DNA of 64,000 nt from NCBI GenBank assembly GCA_002319075.1, contig NVQB01000001.1, positions 620,001 through 684,000 of the forward strand, given 5' to 3'. Made by a program: the position numbers and the translations under genes. Numbering within the stretch: the first letter of the stretch is position 1; the number at the start of each line of letters is the position of its first letter. Below, one piece after another: positions 9,323-17,948 of the stretch. The stretch comes from Sphingobacteriaceae bacterium (GTDB taxonomy: Bacteria > Bacteroidota > Bacteroidia > B-17B0 > Aurantibacillaceae). The notes under the pieces were generated by a model. That model saw only the letters and a program-made list of their open reading frames with translations. It searched no databases and was not told the DNA's origin.

Positions 9323-9999
9323 ATGGAATTGAAAGATTTTTTAAGATTTTTTATTTCGGTCGCGTCGCATACAGTTGAACTACCAACAAACGCCGCTGAA
9401 TGATATTCAGAACAATTTGCTGCTCTTAAAATCTCAGAAATGTTAGTTGACCGGATCCCACCACCGGCGAGCAGAATTATTTTCCCCTCAAATTTTTCAC
9501 TAAGTTTTCTTAAATTATCTTTTCCTTCTAATGCTGTTTTTTTTCCTCCGGACGTTAATACGCGATCAAAACCCATCTCTACAAGATGTTCAACTTCTTC
9601 CAAAATATTTTCGCAAATATCTATTGCCCGGTGGAACGTTACAGTCATTGGCCTGGAGAGATTCAGTAGCTCTTTGCATAGTTTTAGATCTACTTTTTTC
9701 TCAGAAGTCAGGCAACCCAAAACGACTCCGTTTATATGATGCGTCTTACAAAATGCAATATCTTTTTTCATTTGTTCTACCTCTTGAGCAGTGTAATAAA
9801 AATCTCCCGCTCTGGGACGGATAATTACATGTAAAGGAATTTGTACGGCTTTTTTTGCCTGAAGAATCATTTCTCTTGAAGGTGTAATACCTCCTGCTAC
9901 ATAATCTTCACAAAGCTCTATTCTATCTGCGCCAGCCTGCTGAGCTATAATTGCGGATTGCAAATTAAAACAAGCTATCTCAAGAATTTTTCCGCGCAT
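9319..9999 (-). CDS. cutC: CutC family protein
   Basis: This 226-residue TIM-barrel protein has the CutC signatures LEIACFNLQSAIIAQQAGAD, RIELCEDYVAGGITPS, VIIRPRAGDFYY and LLAGGGIRSTNI. It has no signal peptide, so it is presumably cytoplasmic. CutC was named for copper homeostasis in E. coli, but its biochemical role is unsettled. Here it sits inside a glycan-degradation operon: its start ATG (9997-9999) overlaps the glycosylasparaginase stop as TGATG, and its stop overlaps the beta-mannosidase start. A longer frame would begin at TTG 10002, one codon earlier; the ATG is preferred. The context suggests a job in amino-sugar or nucleotide-sugar metabolism rather than copper handling, which is inference. 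Confidence 0.93.
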   Translation of the reverse strand: MRGKILEIACFNLQSAIIAQQAGADRIELCEDYVAGGITPSREMILQAKKAVQIPLHVIIRPRAGDFYYTAQEVEQMKKDIAFCKTHHINGVVLGCLTSEKKVDLKLCKELLNLSRPMTVTFHRAIDICENILEEVEHLVEMGFDRVLTSGGKKTALEGKDNLRKLSEKFEGKIILLAGGGIRSTNISEILRAANCSEYHSAAFVGSSTVCDATEIKNLKKSFNSI

Positions 10000-10985
10000 C
10001 AAATAAGGCTCTTGGAATCAAATAATTCATTTTTTATTTCAGGAGAATACACTGCATAGTTAAATCCTTTTTGCAGGCAATAAGCTCCGTGCTCCCCGTT
10101 TTTATTAATAGCAATAAATCCAATCTGCAATTCACTTAACGGCTTTTTTCTTTTTTTAGCACTATTGATAATTCTTTCTACTACTTGTCTGCAAGCTTCT
10201 TCCGGCAAGAATCCCTGACGCATTAACTCCACCACGGCGTGGCTTCCTGCCATGCGAATCACTTCTTCTCCATGACCTGTAGCAGTTGCAGCTCCCACTT
10301 CATTGTCAACATAAAGTCCAGCTCCTATAATGGGTGAATCCCCCACTCGTCCGTGCATCTTAAAAGCCATGCCACTCGTTGTACAGGCTCCAGAAAAATT
10401 TCCGTTCATATCTAAAGCAATCATACCAATGGTATCGTGATTTTCAATATTTGCAACAGGTTTGTATTTTGATTCTTTAAGCCATTCTTTCCACTCTTTT
10501 TCTGATTCCGGTGTAAGAAGATTTTCTTTTTTGAATCCTTGCTTTAGCGCAAATTGCAAAGCACCTTCGCCTACAAGCATTACATGAGGAGTCTTTTCCA
10601 TCACCGCACGCGCTACCGAAATGGGATGCACTATATGTTCTAAACACGCCACAGATCCAATATTCATATTGTCATCCATGATACACGCATCAAGCGTAAC
10701 TCGTCCATCGCGGTCGGGGCGGCCACCTAAACCTACACTTCTTTCGTTTGGATCAGCTTCGGGAACTTTCACACCTGCTTCAACCGCATCGATCGCGCTT
10801 CCTTTTTTAGAAAGTATCTCCCAGGCAGCTGCATTTGCTTCTATTCCAAAACGCCAGGTTGATAACACAATTGGCTTAACAGGATCAGGTTTAGGCTGCA
10901 AAAGTTCGGTTGCTTTTGAGCGGTTAATAGTAAACAGTGATGCTGTAAGAGCAGATAATTTTAAAAATTTACGTCTTGTTGCCAT
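9999..10985 (-). CDS. N4-(beta-N-acetylglucosaminyl)-L-asparaginase (glycosylasparaginase), Tat-exported
   Basis: This Ntn-hydrolase family enzyme cleaves the GlcNAc-Asn bond that links N-glycans to protein, once the peptide is short. The 328-residue precursor would cut itself before the Thr in NHDTIGMIALDMNG (about residue 183), which becomes the N-terminal nucleophile. RVGDSPIIGAGLYVDNEVGA and ATGHGEEVIR form the substrate pocket region. The N-terminus TRRKFLKLSALTASLF is a good twin-arginine signal, so the enzyme is probably exported folded to the periplasm. The related isoaspartyl peptidases are an alternative, but the context (GH20, GH2 and GH92 mannosidases) favours glycosylasparaginase. 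It follows the GH20 stop by one base. Confidence 0.92.
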   Translation of the reverse strand: MATRRKFLKLSALTASLFTINRSKATELLQPKPDPVKPIVLSTWRFGIEANAAAWEILSKKGSAIDAVEAGVKVPEADPNERSVGLGGRPDRDGRVTLDACIMDDNMNIGSVACLEHIVHPISVARAVMEKTPHVMLVGEGALQFALKQGFKKENLLTPESEKEWKEWLKESKYKPVANIENHDTIGMIALDMNGNFSGACTTSGMAFKMHGRVGDSPIIGAGLYVDNEVGAATATGHGEEVIRMAGSHAVVELMRQGFLPEEACRQVVERIINSAKKRKKPLSELQIGFIAINKNGEHGAYCLQKGFNYAVYSPEIKNELFDSKSLI

Positions 10986-10986
10986 T

Positions 10987-12576
10987 TTATTTTTGTGTTA
11001 GAAAATGTTTTGCATAGTTCACTTGCAGTTGATCAAACAGTTTAGTGTGTTGCTTCAACCGTTTTATAAAATCCGGATAATTCTTGTTTGATTTTTCCGT
11101 CCACAAAACTTCAGACAGTGCGCACATACGCGGAACCAACATGTATTCCAAATGCTTCTCATTTAAAATATATTCGGTCCATACATTTGCCTGTGCGCCC
11201 AAAATATAGTTTCGCTCTGCAGTGTCTAGAACTCCCGGCATTGGATTATATGCGTAAACAGAATCTATTGGATTGTAACCACCTATGGATAACGGTTCAT
11301 AAAGAATTTCTCTGGATTGGTAGTGATCAAAATAGCAGGGTTTGCCTGGACTCATAACCGCATAATGTTTTTGTCTCGCGGCAGCTATTCCACCCTCTGT
11401 TCCACGCCAGCTCATTACCGAAGCATTTGGAGCCAGGCCCCCTTCAAGAATCTCATCCCACCCGATTATTTGCCTCCCTTTTGAATTCACAAATTTTTCA
11501 ATGCGATTAATAAAATAACTTTGCAAACCATTCTCATCTTTCAAATGCTCTTTCTTGATAAGCATTTGGCAATGCTCACATTTTTTCCAGTTTTCTTTTG
11601 GACATTCATCTCCACCTATGTGAATATATTTACCAGGAAAAAGTTCCAGGACTTCTGATAATACATCTTCCAAAAATTTAAAGGTGGAATCTTTGGGACA
11701 AAATACATCTTCAAAAACACCCCAGCCTCTTTCAACGTCAATTTGTTTTCCCTTACACGAAAGGTAAGGGTAAGCCGAAATGGCAGCTACAGCGTGCCCC
11801 GGCATTTCAATTTCGGGAACTATTGTAATGTGTTTTTGTTGCGCGTAAGCTACAACCTCTTTTATTTCTGCCTGCGTGTAAAATCCTCCGTAGCGAATGG
11901 TATCATACATATGATCATCGTACTTCCCAACCATAGTGCCCTTGCGCCAGCCGCCTATCTCAGTTAGTTTAGGATATTTTTTAATTTGTATTCTCCAACC
12001 CTGATCATCCGTTAAATGCCAATGAAAAGTATTAAACTTATAAAGGGCTAAAATATCAATGTATTTCTTCACGAAGCTTACAGAAAAAAAATGCCTGCAA
12101 ACATCCAGATGCATCCCACGCCATCTGTAAACCGGAGCATCATTTACAATTAAGCACGCCAAGTCTACTGCGTTGGAACGACGTGCATTTACAAGTTGAA
12201 TTAACGTCTGACATGCATAAAACACACCATTAGAATCTCCTTTTATACTTATTTGATCTTGAAGAATGGTGAGACCATATGCTTCAGAATTTTCTTTTGA
12301 CTTCCTTTTTAAAACTTTGATTATATTTTTCTGTTTCGGATTTTTCGTTTCTGAAATTGTAAATCCGTTATTTTTTTTTATGTATGCAATAAAAAAATCC
12401 AATTCTTTTAGAAGTGATTTATCCTCCAGATAATACTGAGTTGTTTCAGAAAGTTTAAAGCAACCTTTCTGAAGTGTGATCTCATTAGGACGAGGGATTA
12501 GTGGCAGGCTGCTATCTTGTTGCGCGAAACTAATCTGCGTTATTAAAACTAAAACTAATAGAAATGTATTTTTCAT
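10987..12576 (-). CDS. Secreted GH20 beta-N-acetylhexosaminidase
   Basis: This 529-residue enzyme removes terminal beta-GlcNAc or GalNAc by substrate-assisted catalysis. A signal peptide (about 1-18, ending ISFAQ) is followed by the small GH20b domain (about 25-150). The barrel carries RWRGMHLDVCRHFF, FHWHLTDDQGWRIQIKKYP, and the catalytic Asp-Glu pair in HIGGDECPKENW (about residue 322). Its start overlaps the SoxB-like gene stop as ATGA, so translation is probably coupled. In this operon it could remove antennary GlcNAc or split the chitobiose core left after mannose removal. Confidence 0.95.
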   Translation of the reverse strand: MKNTFLLVLVLITQISFAQQDSSLPLIPRPNEITLQKGCFKLSETTQYYLEDKSLLKELDFFIAYIKKNNGFTISETKNPKQKNIIKVLKRKSKENSEAYGLTILQDQISIKGDSNGVFYACQTLIQLVNARRSNAVDLACLIVNDAPVYRWRGMHLDVCRHFFSVSFVKKYIDILALYKFNTFHWHLTDDQGWRIQIKKYPKLTEIGGWRKGTMVGKYDDHMYDTIRYGGFYTQAEIKEVVAYAQQKHITIVPEIEMPGHAVAAISAYPYLSCKGKQIDVERGWGVFEDVFCPKDSTFKFLEDVLSEVLELFPGKYIHIGGDECPKENWKKCEHCQMLIKKEHLKDENGLQSYFINRIEKFVNSKGRQIIGWDEILEGGLAPNASVMSWRGTEGGIAAARQKHYAVMSPGKPCYFDHYQSREILYEPLSIGGYNPIDSVYAYNPMPGVLDTAERNYILGAQANVWTEYILNEKHLEYMLVPRMCALSEVLWTEKSNKNYPDFIKRLKQHTKLFDQLQVNYAKHFLTQK

Positions 12577-14309
12577 CTGAACTGATAATTTATACCGGCA
12601 ACTTGTGTTAATAGAGTTGACGGAGCGTCTGTAGCTACCGCTCTACCCTCTATTTTTGGCGAAACGGGCGAATGTAGTTTCAAGTATTCCTCCATCACCT
12701 GGTGTAGGGTAAATCCAAATTTATGCATGGTTGTTACATCTTTAATACGGCACAAAACGCTGTCCGGATCGCCCTCTCGCTCACAGGCAACAATACTGTA
12801 TATTTTTTTGAGATCTACTGCTTTTCCTTTAATCTTAATTTCCTGAAGGCGTTTTCCCATTTCATTATTCACTGTAAACTTAATTTTCATTCCCTGGAAA
12901 CGCACCAGCCATCCGCCAAAGCGTTGTGTCGGATCTTTTGCAAAAACATTTTCCAATTCTCTTTCTAACCAATTCCAGAGTTGTTGACCAGTGATCTCTG
13001 CGCGCTTAACCTCCGAATCAACAGGCAACATGCTCCATAAATATTCTTTAGTAATCTCAGCCACTTTCGTTACGGGATCTGGAATGAGTGGTGGACAAAA
13101 ACGAAATCCGTTAGAGACAGCTATATCCGGACTTGTTTTCCACATAATAGCATCGGTGATCAAATTATCTGTAGGGGTTTCCATTATGAAATACCTTACT
13201 AATGGTGTTGTGCTTTTTCCGATTACCCTTTTTATATCAGCTTTATAAGGCTCATGCGCTTTTTCGATCAGGCTCAGCATTTCGTCATCTGCCTTGTATT
13301 TTTCAGGATCTACTTCCAGTAATTCGTAAGATTCTTCTTTTATTTTTCCGTTCTCAATTATCAGATCCATTTTACCCAGGAAAGATGCGAAAGCGCCCGG
13401 TTCAGTTACCTTAGCGTATTTGCCTTTTAATGGCTCACGAATTCTTTCGTGGGTATCTGCGCCAAAAATATAATCCAACCCTTCGGCATAGGGTTTTCCT
13501 GCCAGATGCAATTGCTGCGCCATACCCATATGCGTTAGCGCAATCACCATATCGCAACGTTCCTGTTCTTTCAGAATCTTAATGTATTTGGCGATATTTT
13601 TTTCAGGATCTTTAAAATTAATTCCCGCGCTAAAGGCAGGCGACTGGCGCACCGGAGTTAAAGGATCGTTATATCCTACAATTCCGATCTTCAAACCGCC
13701 TATGTAAATAGTTTGATAAGGAGGAAACATGAGTTCACCCGTATCTTCATGAAACATGTTTGCGCAGACTTTAGGAGCATTATAAGCACCCATGTCTTTA
13801 ATCATCATCCTTTTTCCGTAGGCTACCTCCCAGTTTCCAGGTAACATTAAATTATACTGCAGGTTATTCATTAAAGGAATTAAAGCCTGCCCTTCACTCA
13901 GGGCTGCTATGGCACTTCCCTGAAAACAATCTCCACCATCAAATAATAGCGTGTTCGGATTTTCCTGTCTGATTTTATTGATTAGTGTTTTTAAATGTGC
14001 AAAGCCACCCCGTTTTTTATAAACTGCCTGGTTGTTTTCCCAAAAGAATTCGTCATGTACATTTACCTGTCCATGAATATCGGTGGTATGGAGCAAGGTT
14101 ATTCTTTGCGCTTTGCCATCCCGTAAAACTTTGCTTTTTAAAAATTCTTCCGCCTTGCCTTTATCTTCCGATAATGAGAAAGACGCTAAAGGAGCCAATC
14201 CAAGCCCTACAGTTGCAGCGCCTATCTTACGCAGAAAGTTTTTTCTCGACACGCCTTCCGGAATGATTGACTCTTGACAGCCACAGCTGCAATTTTTTAA
14301 ATGTTCCAT
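12573..14309 (-). CDS. SoxB-like metallophosphatase / 5'-nucleotidase family protein
   Basis: This 578-residue protein has an N-terminal two-metal phosphatase domain (LLHTTDIHGQVNVHDEF near 77, LLFDGGDCFQGSAIA near 125, ALTHMGMAQQLHLAG, GADTHERI) and a C-terminal 5'-nucleotidase domain. The usual GNHE motif is GNWEVAYG, as in the SoxB thiosulfohydrolase branch, where HWE or NWE replaces it. The N-terminus SRKNFLRKIGAATVG is Tat-like but has RK in place of RR; a Cys cluster CSCGC precedes it. The two upstream genes are YeeE/YedE transporters, which handle thiosulfate or other sulfur compounds, supporting a sulfur role. No other sox gene is visible. The alternative is a periplasmic nucleotidase. 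Its ATG overlaps the preceding stop by one base (TAATG). Confidence 0.8.
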   Translation of the reverse strand: MEHLKNCSCGCQESIIPEGVSRKNFLRKIGAATVGLGLAPLASFSLSEDKGKAEEFLKSKVLRDGKAQRITLLHTTDIHGQVNVHDEFFWENNQAVYKKRGGFAHLKTLINKIRQENPNTLLFDGGDCFQGSAIAALSEGQALIPLMNNLQYNLMLPGNWEVAYGKRMMIKDMGAYNAPKVCANMFHEDTGELMFPPYQTIYIGGLKIGIVGYNDPLTPVRQSPAFSAGINFKDPEKNIAKYIKILKEQERCDMVIALTHMGMAQQLHLAGKPYAEGLDYIFGADTHERIREPLKGKYAKVTEPGAFASFLGKMDLIIENGKIKEESYELLEVDPEKYKADDEMLSLIEKAHEPYKADIKRVIGKSTTPLVRYFIMETPTDNLITDAIMWKTSPDIAVSNGFRFCPPLIPDPVTKVAEITKEYLWSMLPVDSEVKRAEITGQQLWNWLERELENVFAKDPTQRFGGWLVRFQGMKIKFTVNNEMGKRLQEIKIKGKAVDLKKIYSIVACEREGDPDSVLCRIKDVTTMHKFGFTLHQVMEEYLKLHSPVSPKIEGRAVATDAPSTLLTQVAGINYQFR

Positions 14310-14719
14310 TAGTGAGGAAGTTTATTTTTTAGCAAGCCATAAACGTAAGTTCCCAAAACAGCACTTAATAACGTTACAATAACAATGGGAAGTCCACTTC
14401 CAATCAAGGCGTACAATGGCCCCGGACAAGCTCCTGTCATAGCCCAGCCCAGTCCGAATAATAATCCACCTATTATATTTCCTACTGTAAACTCTTTGGG
14501 AGCGATTTTTATTTCTTCCCCGGAGATAGTTTTGATTTTCAGCTTTTTGATGAGCAGTATGGAAATCATTCCAACAACTATTGCTGAACCTATAATGCCA
14601 TACATGTGAAACGCTTGAAAACGAAACATCTCCTGTATCCTAAACCAGGAAATAACCTCTGCCTTGATTAAAATAAATCCAAAAATTGTTCCGGCTAATA
14701 AATATTTTAAGTTTTTCAT
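14309..14719 (-). CDS. YeeE/YedE family membrane protein, C-terminal half-type (DUF6691-like)
   Basis: This 136-residue protein has four hydrophobic helices. LLFGLGWAMTGACPGPLYAL carries the conserved Cys of the YeeE/YedE (DUF395) motif. In E. coli YeeE (TsuA) such cysteines in the membrane pore pass thiosulfate. Here the transporter is split in two genes; this one pairs with the 186-residue partner 12 bp upstream. It overlaps the SoxB-like gene, so substrate import and processing could be linked. Which sulfur compound is moved cannot be told. Confidence 0.88.
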   Translation of the reverse strand: MKNLKYLLAGTIFGFILIKAEVISWFRIQEMFRFQAFHMYGIIGSAIVVGMISILLIKKLKIKTISGEEIKIAPKEFTVGNIIGGLLFGLGWAMTGACPGPLYALIGSGLPIVIVTLLSAVLGTYVYGLLKNKLPH

Positions 14720-14731
14720 TTTATAAAATTT

Positions 14732-15292
14732 TTATAAGTGCATTATATATGGAAGAATAAACCAGGTCATAATTACTCCACCCACAAAAAAACAACAAGT
14801 TGCAACAAGTGATGGCCACTGTAAATTTGAAAGTCCCATTATTGCATGTCCAGAGGTGCAGCCGTTGGCGTAGCGTGTACCGAAGCCAATCATAAAGCCG
14901 CCCGCCACCATTAAGATAAATCCACGTAAAGTAAGAAGGGATGAAAAATTAAAAACATCAAGGGGAATTAGTCCGGAATAATCTTTTACACCCAAATTAT
15001 TTAAATCGCGCATTGTATCGTCTGAAAGATGCACTGGATTGGGATTTTTAAACACGTAACCGGCAAAAAAACCTCCAAGAATCATTCCGAGAGCAAATAC
15101 AAGATTCCAACTTTCTTTTTTCCAATCGTATTTGAAAAAATCTACATTGCCCGGCAAACAGGCTGCACAAATATGGCGAAGTGTAGAAGATATCCCAAAG
15201 GCCTTGTTTCCGAGTAGTAGTAACAAGGGAATCATAAGTCCGATCAGCGGTCCGGCAATGTACCATGGCCAGGGTTGAGTGAGAAAATTCAT
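14732..15292 (-). CDS. YeeE/YedE family membrane protein, N-terminal half-type
   Basis: This 186-residue membrane protein has about five hydrophobic segments. FGTRYANGCTSGHAIMGLS is the hallmark YeeE/YedE motif with its pore Cys. A second Cys pair lies in LRHICAACLPGN after helix 1. It is the likely partner of the 136-residue half downstream; together they make a full thiosulfate- or sulfur-transporter-like unit. It starts at ATG 15290-15292, 18 bp after the FHS transporter stop, in the same run as the glycan genes. Confidence 0.9.
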   Translation of the reverse strand: MNFLTQPWPWYIAGPLIGLMIPLLLLLGNKAFGISSTLRHICAACLPGNVDFFKYDWKKESWNLVFALGMILGGFFAGYVFKNPNPVHLSDDTMRDLNNLGVKDYSGLIPLDVFNFSSLLTLRGFILMVAGGFMIGFGTRYANGCTSGHAIMGLSNLQWPSLVATCCFFVGGVIMTWFILPYIMHL

Positions 15293-15310
15293 TTTAAAGA
15301 TATTTTTATT

Positions 15311-16927
15311 TTAATGTGTTTCAACACTTGCTGCATCGTAATCTATGCCTAGTGATTTTAATATTTTTTTTGCTCTGAAAGAATACCATGCTAAAAAAGC
15401 AAAACAGAAAACAGGAATAATGTAAGAAAAATGCAAATCTGTATTGTCTGCTAACAGGCCTTGCATAGGTGGGATAAAAGCCCCGCCAAGAATCATCATG
15501 ATAAGAAAGCCGGATGCCTGACTTGTGTATTTTCCCAGACCGGCAGTAGCAAGCGAAAAAATACAAGGCCACATAATAGAACAAAAAAGTCCCCCGCTCA
15601 AAAATGCATAAATACTTACAGTTCCTGTTGTTATAAGGCCCAATGTCATGGCTAACGCTCCCATTATAGAAAAGATGCTGAGTGTTAATGCGGGTTTTTG
15701 CTGACCCATAAAAAAAGCCAGAATTAAAAGAACTACGCAAATAAAATATTTAAGAAAATCGGCAGGACTTGTGCCATTCAAATAATTCATAAAAAGAACC
15801 ACTGCAAATGCTAGAAAAGGAATTATAATAGTAAGAATTAAACTGACATTCTTTTTCAGGTTAAAAGCGCCAATAGCACCGGTCCAGCGTCCTATCATCA
15901 TACTTCCCCAGTACAAAGAAATATAGGGTCCAATTTGAGAATCACTTAATCCTCCATATTCAGGTAACTTTAAAAGCGAGCCAAAATTACTTTGAATTCC
16001 CACTTCTACTCCTACATAGATAAAAATAGCGAACATGCCTAAAACTACTTGTGGGTAAGATTTGGTTTCAAGACGATTGGTTTTTTTAATTTTTCTGTAT
16101 TGCATTAAAAGAATAACCGCTAAAATGGCGAGAAAGAAAGCGCAAACGAATAGAAATAAAAACTGGCTCTGACTATCTGCCATAGCGCTAAAGGCAGAAA
16201 ATACAAAAATGAAAACTAAAACGATAAGAGCTGTTAAAATAAAAAACAGCGGGCCTTTTAAAATCTTCATATCACTTTCTTTTTCCTCAATCTCCAATTT
16301 AGGCACTTTGGTGAAGTAGAGAATTATTCCTGCCAGAGCAAATGCTACCGCCAGGATGATGTAAAGAATATTGATGGATCCTATAGACGCAGTTTCTTTA
16401 TCCAGTGTAGAGGCTATAACTTTTCCAAATAAAACAAAACTTACCAGCAAGGGCCCAATCGTTGTTCCGAATGAATTTACGCTACCGGCAAAATTAAGAC
16501 GGTGCGAGCCCTTGGCAGGATCGCCAATATTTAAAACCAAAGGGTTTGCTGAAGTCTGTTGAAGTGAAAATCCAAGAGCAATAATAAAAAAGGCAACAAG
16601 TATAAAAACAAATGAACCAGAATTAATTGCCGGTATCATGGTAATAGCACCCGCAATAGAAAGAGCCAGTCCATATATGATCGTGCGTTTGTAGCCAATA
16701 GTATTTATTATATCTTTATTGAGTTTTAATGAAAACAGATATAAAAGTAATGAGCCAATAAAATAGGCTCCGTAAAAAGCGCTGTCAATTAATTGTGATT
16801 GAAACTGTGTTAGGTTGAAGTGCGTTTTACAAAAAGGAATAAATATCCCGTTAGATGCTGCTAAAAACCCCCAGAAAAAAAAGACTGTGATGATGGCTAT
16901 AAAAGACGAATTACCCGTTTTACTCAT
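15311..16927 (-). CDS. FHS-family MFS sugar transporter (FucP/NagP-like)
   Basis: This MFS symporter of the fucose/glucose/galactose:H+ branch carries the family motif QQTSANPLVLNIGDP. FAGSVNSFGTTIGPLLVSF, SLYWGSMMIGRWTGAIGAF and FCSIMWPCIFSLATAGLG are further FHS signatures. At 538 residues it is about 100 longer than FucP, because extra hydrophobic segments lie in the middle (around 225-285) and in the second half. It heads the minus-strand run that also encodes glycan hydrolases, so mannose or GlcNAc is the likely substrate. The divergent promoter region to the methyltransferase gene at 17039 is about 110 bp. Confidence 0.88.
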   Translation of the reverse strand: MSKTGNSSFIAIITVFFFWGFLAASNGIFIPFCKTHFNLTQFQSQLIDSAFYGAYFIGSLLLYLFSLKLNKDIINTIGYKRTIIYGLALSIAGAITMIPAINSGSFVFILVAFFIIALGFSLQQTSANPLVLNIGDPAKGSHRLNFAGSVNSFGTTIGPLLVSFVLFGKVIASTLDKETASIGSINILYIILAVAFALAGIILYFTKVPKLEIEEKESDMKILKGPLFFILTALIVLVFIFVFSAFSAMADSQSQFLFLFVCAFFLAILAVILLMQYRKIKKTNRLETKSYPQVVLGMFAIFIYVGVEVGIQSNFGSLLKLPEYGGLSDSQIGPYISLYWGSMMIGRWTGAIGAFNLKKNVSLILTIIIPFLAFAVVLFMNYLNGTSPADFLKYFICVVLLILAFFMGQQKPALTLSIFSIMGALAMTLGLITTGTVSIYAFLSGGLFCSIMWPCIFSLATAGLGKYTSQASGFLIMMILGGAFIPPMQGLLADNTDLHFSYIIPVFCFAFLAWYSFRAKKILKSLGIDYDAASVETH

Positions 16928-16989
16928 AGATAAAATTTATCCGAATATATTTTAAATAACACGGTATTCCAATTTTTATAAGCCCTGAG

Positions 16990-17021
16990 TTGTTAACCTT
17001 CCTGTTTTAATTGTAACTTTG
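16990..17021 (+). promoter_or_regulatory. Bacteroidota-type promoter for the methyltransferase gene
   Basis: TTG at 16990-16992 is followed after 21 bp by TAACTTTG (17014-17021), an exact match to the Bacteroidota -7 box TAnnTTTG. The ATG of the next gene is 17 bp further on, so the leader would be only about 12 nt. Read by eye only. Confidence 0.6.
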
Positions 17022-17038
17022 AAATCTAAATCTTTACT

Positions 17039-17932
17039 ATGCAATTATTATCTCCAACTCATTTTTCAGACTACGAATTACTAGATTGTGGTGATTTTGA
17101 AAAATTGGAACGTTTTGGAAAATACATAACTATTCGTCCTGAACCACAAGCTGTGTGGCCCAAAGTATGGTCAGAAAGCGAGTGGGAGAAAACTGCACAT
17201 GTAAAATTTGTTCCGCGCTCTTCAAGCAGTGGTGACTGGAAAAAAATGAAACAAATGCCCGACCAGTGGGAAATTCGGTATTCACTGGGCAATGGTCAGA
17301 AGACAGCTAAGGATGATCTTGTTTTTCGATTGGGATTAACTTCATTTAAACATGTTGGTGTTTTTCCCGAGCAGGCTGTAAACTGGGATAAAATTTATTC
17401 GTTCCTTCATACGAAACCGCAAGCGAAATTTTTAAATCTTTTTGCCTATACTGGCGGCGCTTCTATAGCGGCTAAAGCGGCAGGAGCCGATGTTACGCAT
17501 GTTGACAGCATTAAACAAGTGGTAACCTGGGCAAATGAGAATATGCAAAAATCAAAACTTGATAATATTCGCTGGTTGGTGGACGATGCTTTGAAATTTG
17601 TAAAAAAAGAATTGCGTCGTGGAAATCTATACCAGGGAATCATCCTCGACCCACCCGCTTTTGGACATGGTCCGAACGGTGAAAAATGGAAGCTGGAAGA
17701 CAATATCTCGGAAATGATGAGCAGCGTTTTGCAGATCCTCGACCCTAAAGAACATCTCCTAATTCTAAATGCCTACTCCCTGGGATTTTCAGCATTGGTT
17801 CCTGAAAACTTATTAAAACCTTTTGCATTAAAAAATAAATCTGAAATAAGCATCGGAGAACTTTATCTCAATGCAAAAAGCGGCATCAAACTTCCATTGG
17901 GTGTTTGGGGAAATCTAAAAAAAGAAAAATAA
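17039..17932 (+). CDS. Class I SAM-dependent methyltransferase, RlmI/RlmK-like
   Basis: This cytoplasmic methyltransferase is similar to the enzymes that methylate 23S rRNA. The first 110 residues are a variable domain. The Rossmann fold follows: FLNLFAYTGGASIAAKAAGA (SAM motif I), VTHVDSIKQVVTWANEN, and IILDPPAFGHG (motif IV, DPPAF as in RlmI). The 297 residues are shorter than RlmI because the usual PUA domain is missing. It stands alone behind its own promoter and is followed 16 bp later by a lipoprotein gene. The target base is not deducible. Confidence 0.85.
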   Translation: MQLLSPTHFSDYELLDCGDFEKLERFGKYITIRPEPQAVWPKVWSESEWEKTAHVKFVPRSSSSGDWKKMKQMPDQWEIRYSLGNGQKTAKDDLVFRLGLTSFKHVGVFPEQAVNWDKIYSFLHTKPQAKFLNLFAYTGGASIAAKAAGADVTHVDSIKQVVTWANENMQKSKLDNIRWLVDDALKFVKKELRRGNLYQGIILDPPAFGHGPNGEKWKLEDNISEMMSSVLQILDPKEHLLILNAYSLGFSALVPENLLKPFALKNKSEISIGELYLNAKSGIKLPLGVWGNLKKEK

Positions 17933-17948
17933 TACAAGCATACCTTCC

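Noticed and set aside
12573-15292. Complete Sox thiosulfate-oxidation system
   Set aside because: Only a SoxB-like protein and YeeE/YedE halves are present; SoxA, SoxX, SoxY, SoxZ and SoxC/D are absent from the window.
15321-15740. Minus-strand frame of 139 codons inside the FHS transporter gene
   Set aside because: It is an alternate frame within the transporter; aromatic- and Cys-rich with no family pattern.
3868-16927. Classic SusC/SusD polysaccharide utilisation locus
   Set aside because: No TonB-dependent receptor or SusD gene is present in or next to the run.
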